Below, piece after piece: positions 5,684-6,572 of a stretch of DNA of 6,572 bases. Under the pieces are notes generated by a model that was not told the origin of the DNA, did no database searches, and saw nothing but the letters and a program-made list of their open reading frames with translations. This DNA comes from Patescibacteria group bacterium (GTDB taxonomy: Bacteria > Patescibacteriota > Patescibacteriia > Patescibacteriales > UBA12465), in contig JAIPIE010000041.1 in assembly GCA_021734825.1 (NCBI GenBank), forward strand, positions 1 through 6,572, in the 5' to 3' direction. Position 1 is the first letter of the stretch. Each line of letters opens with the position of its first letter. The translations under genes were made by a program, and so were the position numbers.

Positions 5684-5709
5684 ACCCCGAGACTATTTAG
5701 TCTTAGGGT
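5684..5709 (-). terminator. Rho-independent terminator of the repeat-protein gene
   Basis: The outer stem pairs ACCC with GGGT (5684-5687 with 5706-5709). After a C/A mismatch and a G-T pair, the inner stem pairs AGACT (5690-5694) with AGTCT (5699-5703). Read on the minus strand it is followed by TTTTTTATTT. It begins 8 bp after the TAA of the repeat gene. The rest of the gap between 5490 and 5716 is AT-rich, includes the perfect palindrome TTATAAATTTATAA (5653-5666), and holds no gene I can support. Confidence 0.75.
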
Positions 5710-5716
5710 AATAATT

Positions 5717-6572
5717 TTACAAAATCTGAACCTTAGCTTTCACCAATTGCCAGGCTTCAGCTTTTGCCTGACTGCCTAAATTAGTGTTTTCCCAGATCCA
5801 CTGACATTGTTCAAGGGTTTCTGTCTTAGCTTTCAACAATTGCCAGGCTTCAGCTTTTTCCGGACTACCTGAAGGAGTATTTTTCCAAATCCACTGACAC
5901 TGTTCAAAGGCTTCTGCCTTAGCCTTCACCATTTGCCAAGCTTCAGCTTTTTCCGGAGCACCTGAATGAGTGTGTTGCCAGACCCACTGATACTGTTCAA
6001 AGGTTACCCCCTTAGCTTTCAACAGTTGCCAGACTTCAGCTTCTTCCGGACTGCCTGAAGGAGTATTTTTCCAAATCCACTGACACTGTTCAAAGGCTTC
6101 TGCCTTAGCCTTCACCATTTGCCAAGCTTCGGCTTTTTCCAGACCATCTGAATAAGTGTTTTCCCAGATCCACTGACATTGTTCAAGGGTTACCGCCTTA
6201 GCCTTCACCAATTGCCAGACTTCAGCTTTTTCCGGACCATCTGAATGAGTGTTTTGCCAGACCCACTGACACTGTTCAAAGGTTTTTGCCTTAGCTTTCA
6301 CCAGTTGCCAGGCCTCAGTTTCTTCCGGGCTGCCTGAATGAATGTTTTCCCAGACCCACTGACACTGTTCAAAGTTTTTTGCCTTAACTTTCACCAGTTG
6401 CCAGGCTTCAGCTTGTTCCGGGCTACCTGAAGGAGCATTCTGCCAGACCCACTGACACTGTATAAGAGTTTCCGCCTTAGCTTTCACCAGTTGCCAGGCT
6501 TCAGCTTTTTCCGGACTGTCTGAATGAGTATTTTGCCAAACCCACTGACACCGTTCAAAGATTAAATTCTTT
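5717..6572 (-). CDS. Trp-rich 31-residue tandem repeat protein, C-terminal part (partial)
   Basis: The frame is open from the right edge to the TAA at 5717-5719, giving 285 visible codons, so the N-terminus lies outside the window. A GTG at 6487-6485 could be read as a start but falls inside a repeat unit and is the conserved Val of QLV, so it is rejected. The protein is a string of 31-residue units: eight complete, one cut by the edge, and a 7-residue remnant (KAKVQIL) as the C-terminus. An approximate consensus is KAKAxTFEQCQWVWxNT then HSGSPEKAEAWQLV. Trp12, Trp14 and Trp28 are invariant in all eight full units, and Cys10 is Tyr only in the sixth. Each unit probably forms two helices joined by the polar Ser-Gly-Ser-Pro turn, so an alpha-solenoid scaffold, loosely TPR-like in size, is likely. 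No enzymatic motif is visible. I do not recognise a named family; function is unknown, with protein-protein interaction as the default inference. Confidence 0.8.
   Translation of the reverse strand, partial: KNLIFERCQWVWQNTHSDSPEKAEAWQLVKAKAETLIQCQWVWQNAPSGSPEQAEAWQLVKVKAKNFEQCQWVWENIHSGSPEETEAWQLVKAKAKTFEQCQWVWQNTHSDGPEKAEVWQLVKAKAVTLEQCQWIWENTYSDGLEKAEAWQMVKAKAEAFEQCQWIWKNTPSGSPEEAEVWQLLKAKGVTFEQYQWVWQHTHSGAPEKAEAWQMVKAKAEAFEQCQWIWKNTPSGSPEKAEAWQLLKAKTETLEQCQWIWENTNLGSQAKAEAWQLVKAKVQIL
5741..6572 (-). repeat. 93-bp in-frame tandem repeat array
   Basis: Eight full 93-bp units on the minus strand begin at 6484, 6391, 6298, 6205, 6112, 6019, 5926 and 5833, and the last ends at 5741. An 88-bp partial unit reaches the right edge. 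No unit has an indel, so the reading frame is preserved. Blocks such as CCACTGACACTGTTCAAAG recur with few changes. The array looks richer in GC than the flanking AT-rich DNA. Two segments 186 bp apart are identical over 77 bp (5868-5944 and 6054-6130), showing recent internal exchange. Confidence 0.95.

Noticed and set aside
6485..6487. GTG as the start codon of the repeat protein
   Set aside because: The frame is open and in register with another repeat unit upstream to the window edge; this GTG encodes the conserved Val of the unit.
5741..6572. CRISPR array, because of regular direct repeats
   Set aside because: The units are contiguous 93-bp in-frame coding repeats with no unique spacers and protein-level conservation.
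1..6572. Alternative genetic code with TGA recoded (as in Gracilibacteria or Absconditabacteria)
   Set aside because: All genes have family-typical length under the standard code, and Gly and Trp are encoded by ordinary codons. No in-frame TGA was needed to join any gene.

Overview
The window looks like a piece of a small, AT-rich bacterial genome, most likely a member of the Candidate Phyla Radiation (Patescibacteria, probably Parcubacteria-like). The reasons are: a protein with two CxxC-x17-CxxC zinc-ribbon modules, a module I associate with this group; compact genes with almost no Shine-Dalgarno sequences; one promoter that predicts a leaderless mRNA and another that is nearly leaderless; TAA as the only stop codon at all seven visible gene ends; and accessory proteins of unknown function. 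Placement below that level is not possible from this sequence. TGA does not appear to be recoded, since the reading frames have normal family lengths under the standard code.

Layout. Positions 1-221 (-) hold the N-terminus of an EamA/DMT-type membrane transporter that runs off the left edge. Positions 313-1062 (-) encode an RGG/zinc-ribbon/lysine-tail protein, probably nucleic-acid binding. Positions 1215-2834 (-) form a two-gene unit: a PIF1-like helicase followed 9 bp later by a small DUF1294 membrane protein. Positions 2925-3665 (-) encode a short-chain dehydrogenase/reductase, with a strong hairpin terminator between it and the helicase promoter. A 181-bp divergent intergenic region with two good promoters separates it from the only plus-strand gene, a CBS-less IMP dehydrogenase/GMP reductase family enzyme (3847-4899). 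A bidirectional terminator separates that gene from a convergent gene for a conserved uncharacterised protein (4986-5489, -). After a 227-bp AT-rich gap with a terminator, the right end (5717-6572, -) is the 3' part of a gene built almost wholly of 93-bp (31-residue) Trp-rich tandem repeats that runs off the right edge.

The genes do not form one pathway. They look like single-gene or two-gene transcription units, most with their own promoter and hairpin terminator. The least explained parts are the Trp-rich repeat protein with its recent internal duplication, the purine enzyme whose motifs are intermediate between GuaB and GuaC, and the conserved 167-residue family. I found no CRISPR array, insertion sequence, tRNA, rRNA or recognisable defence system.
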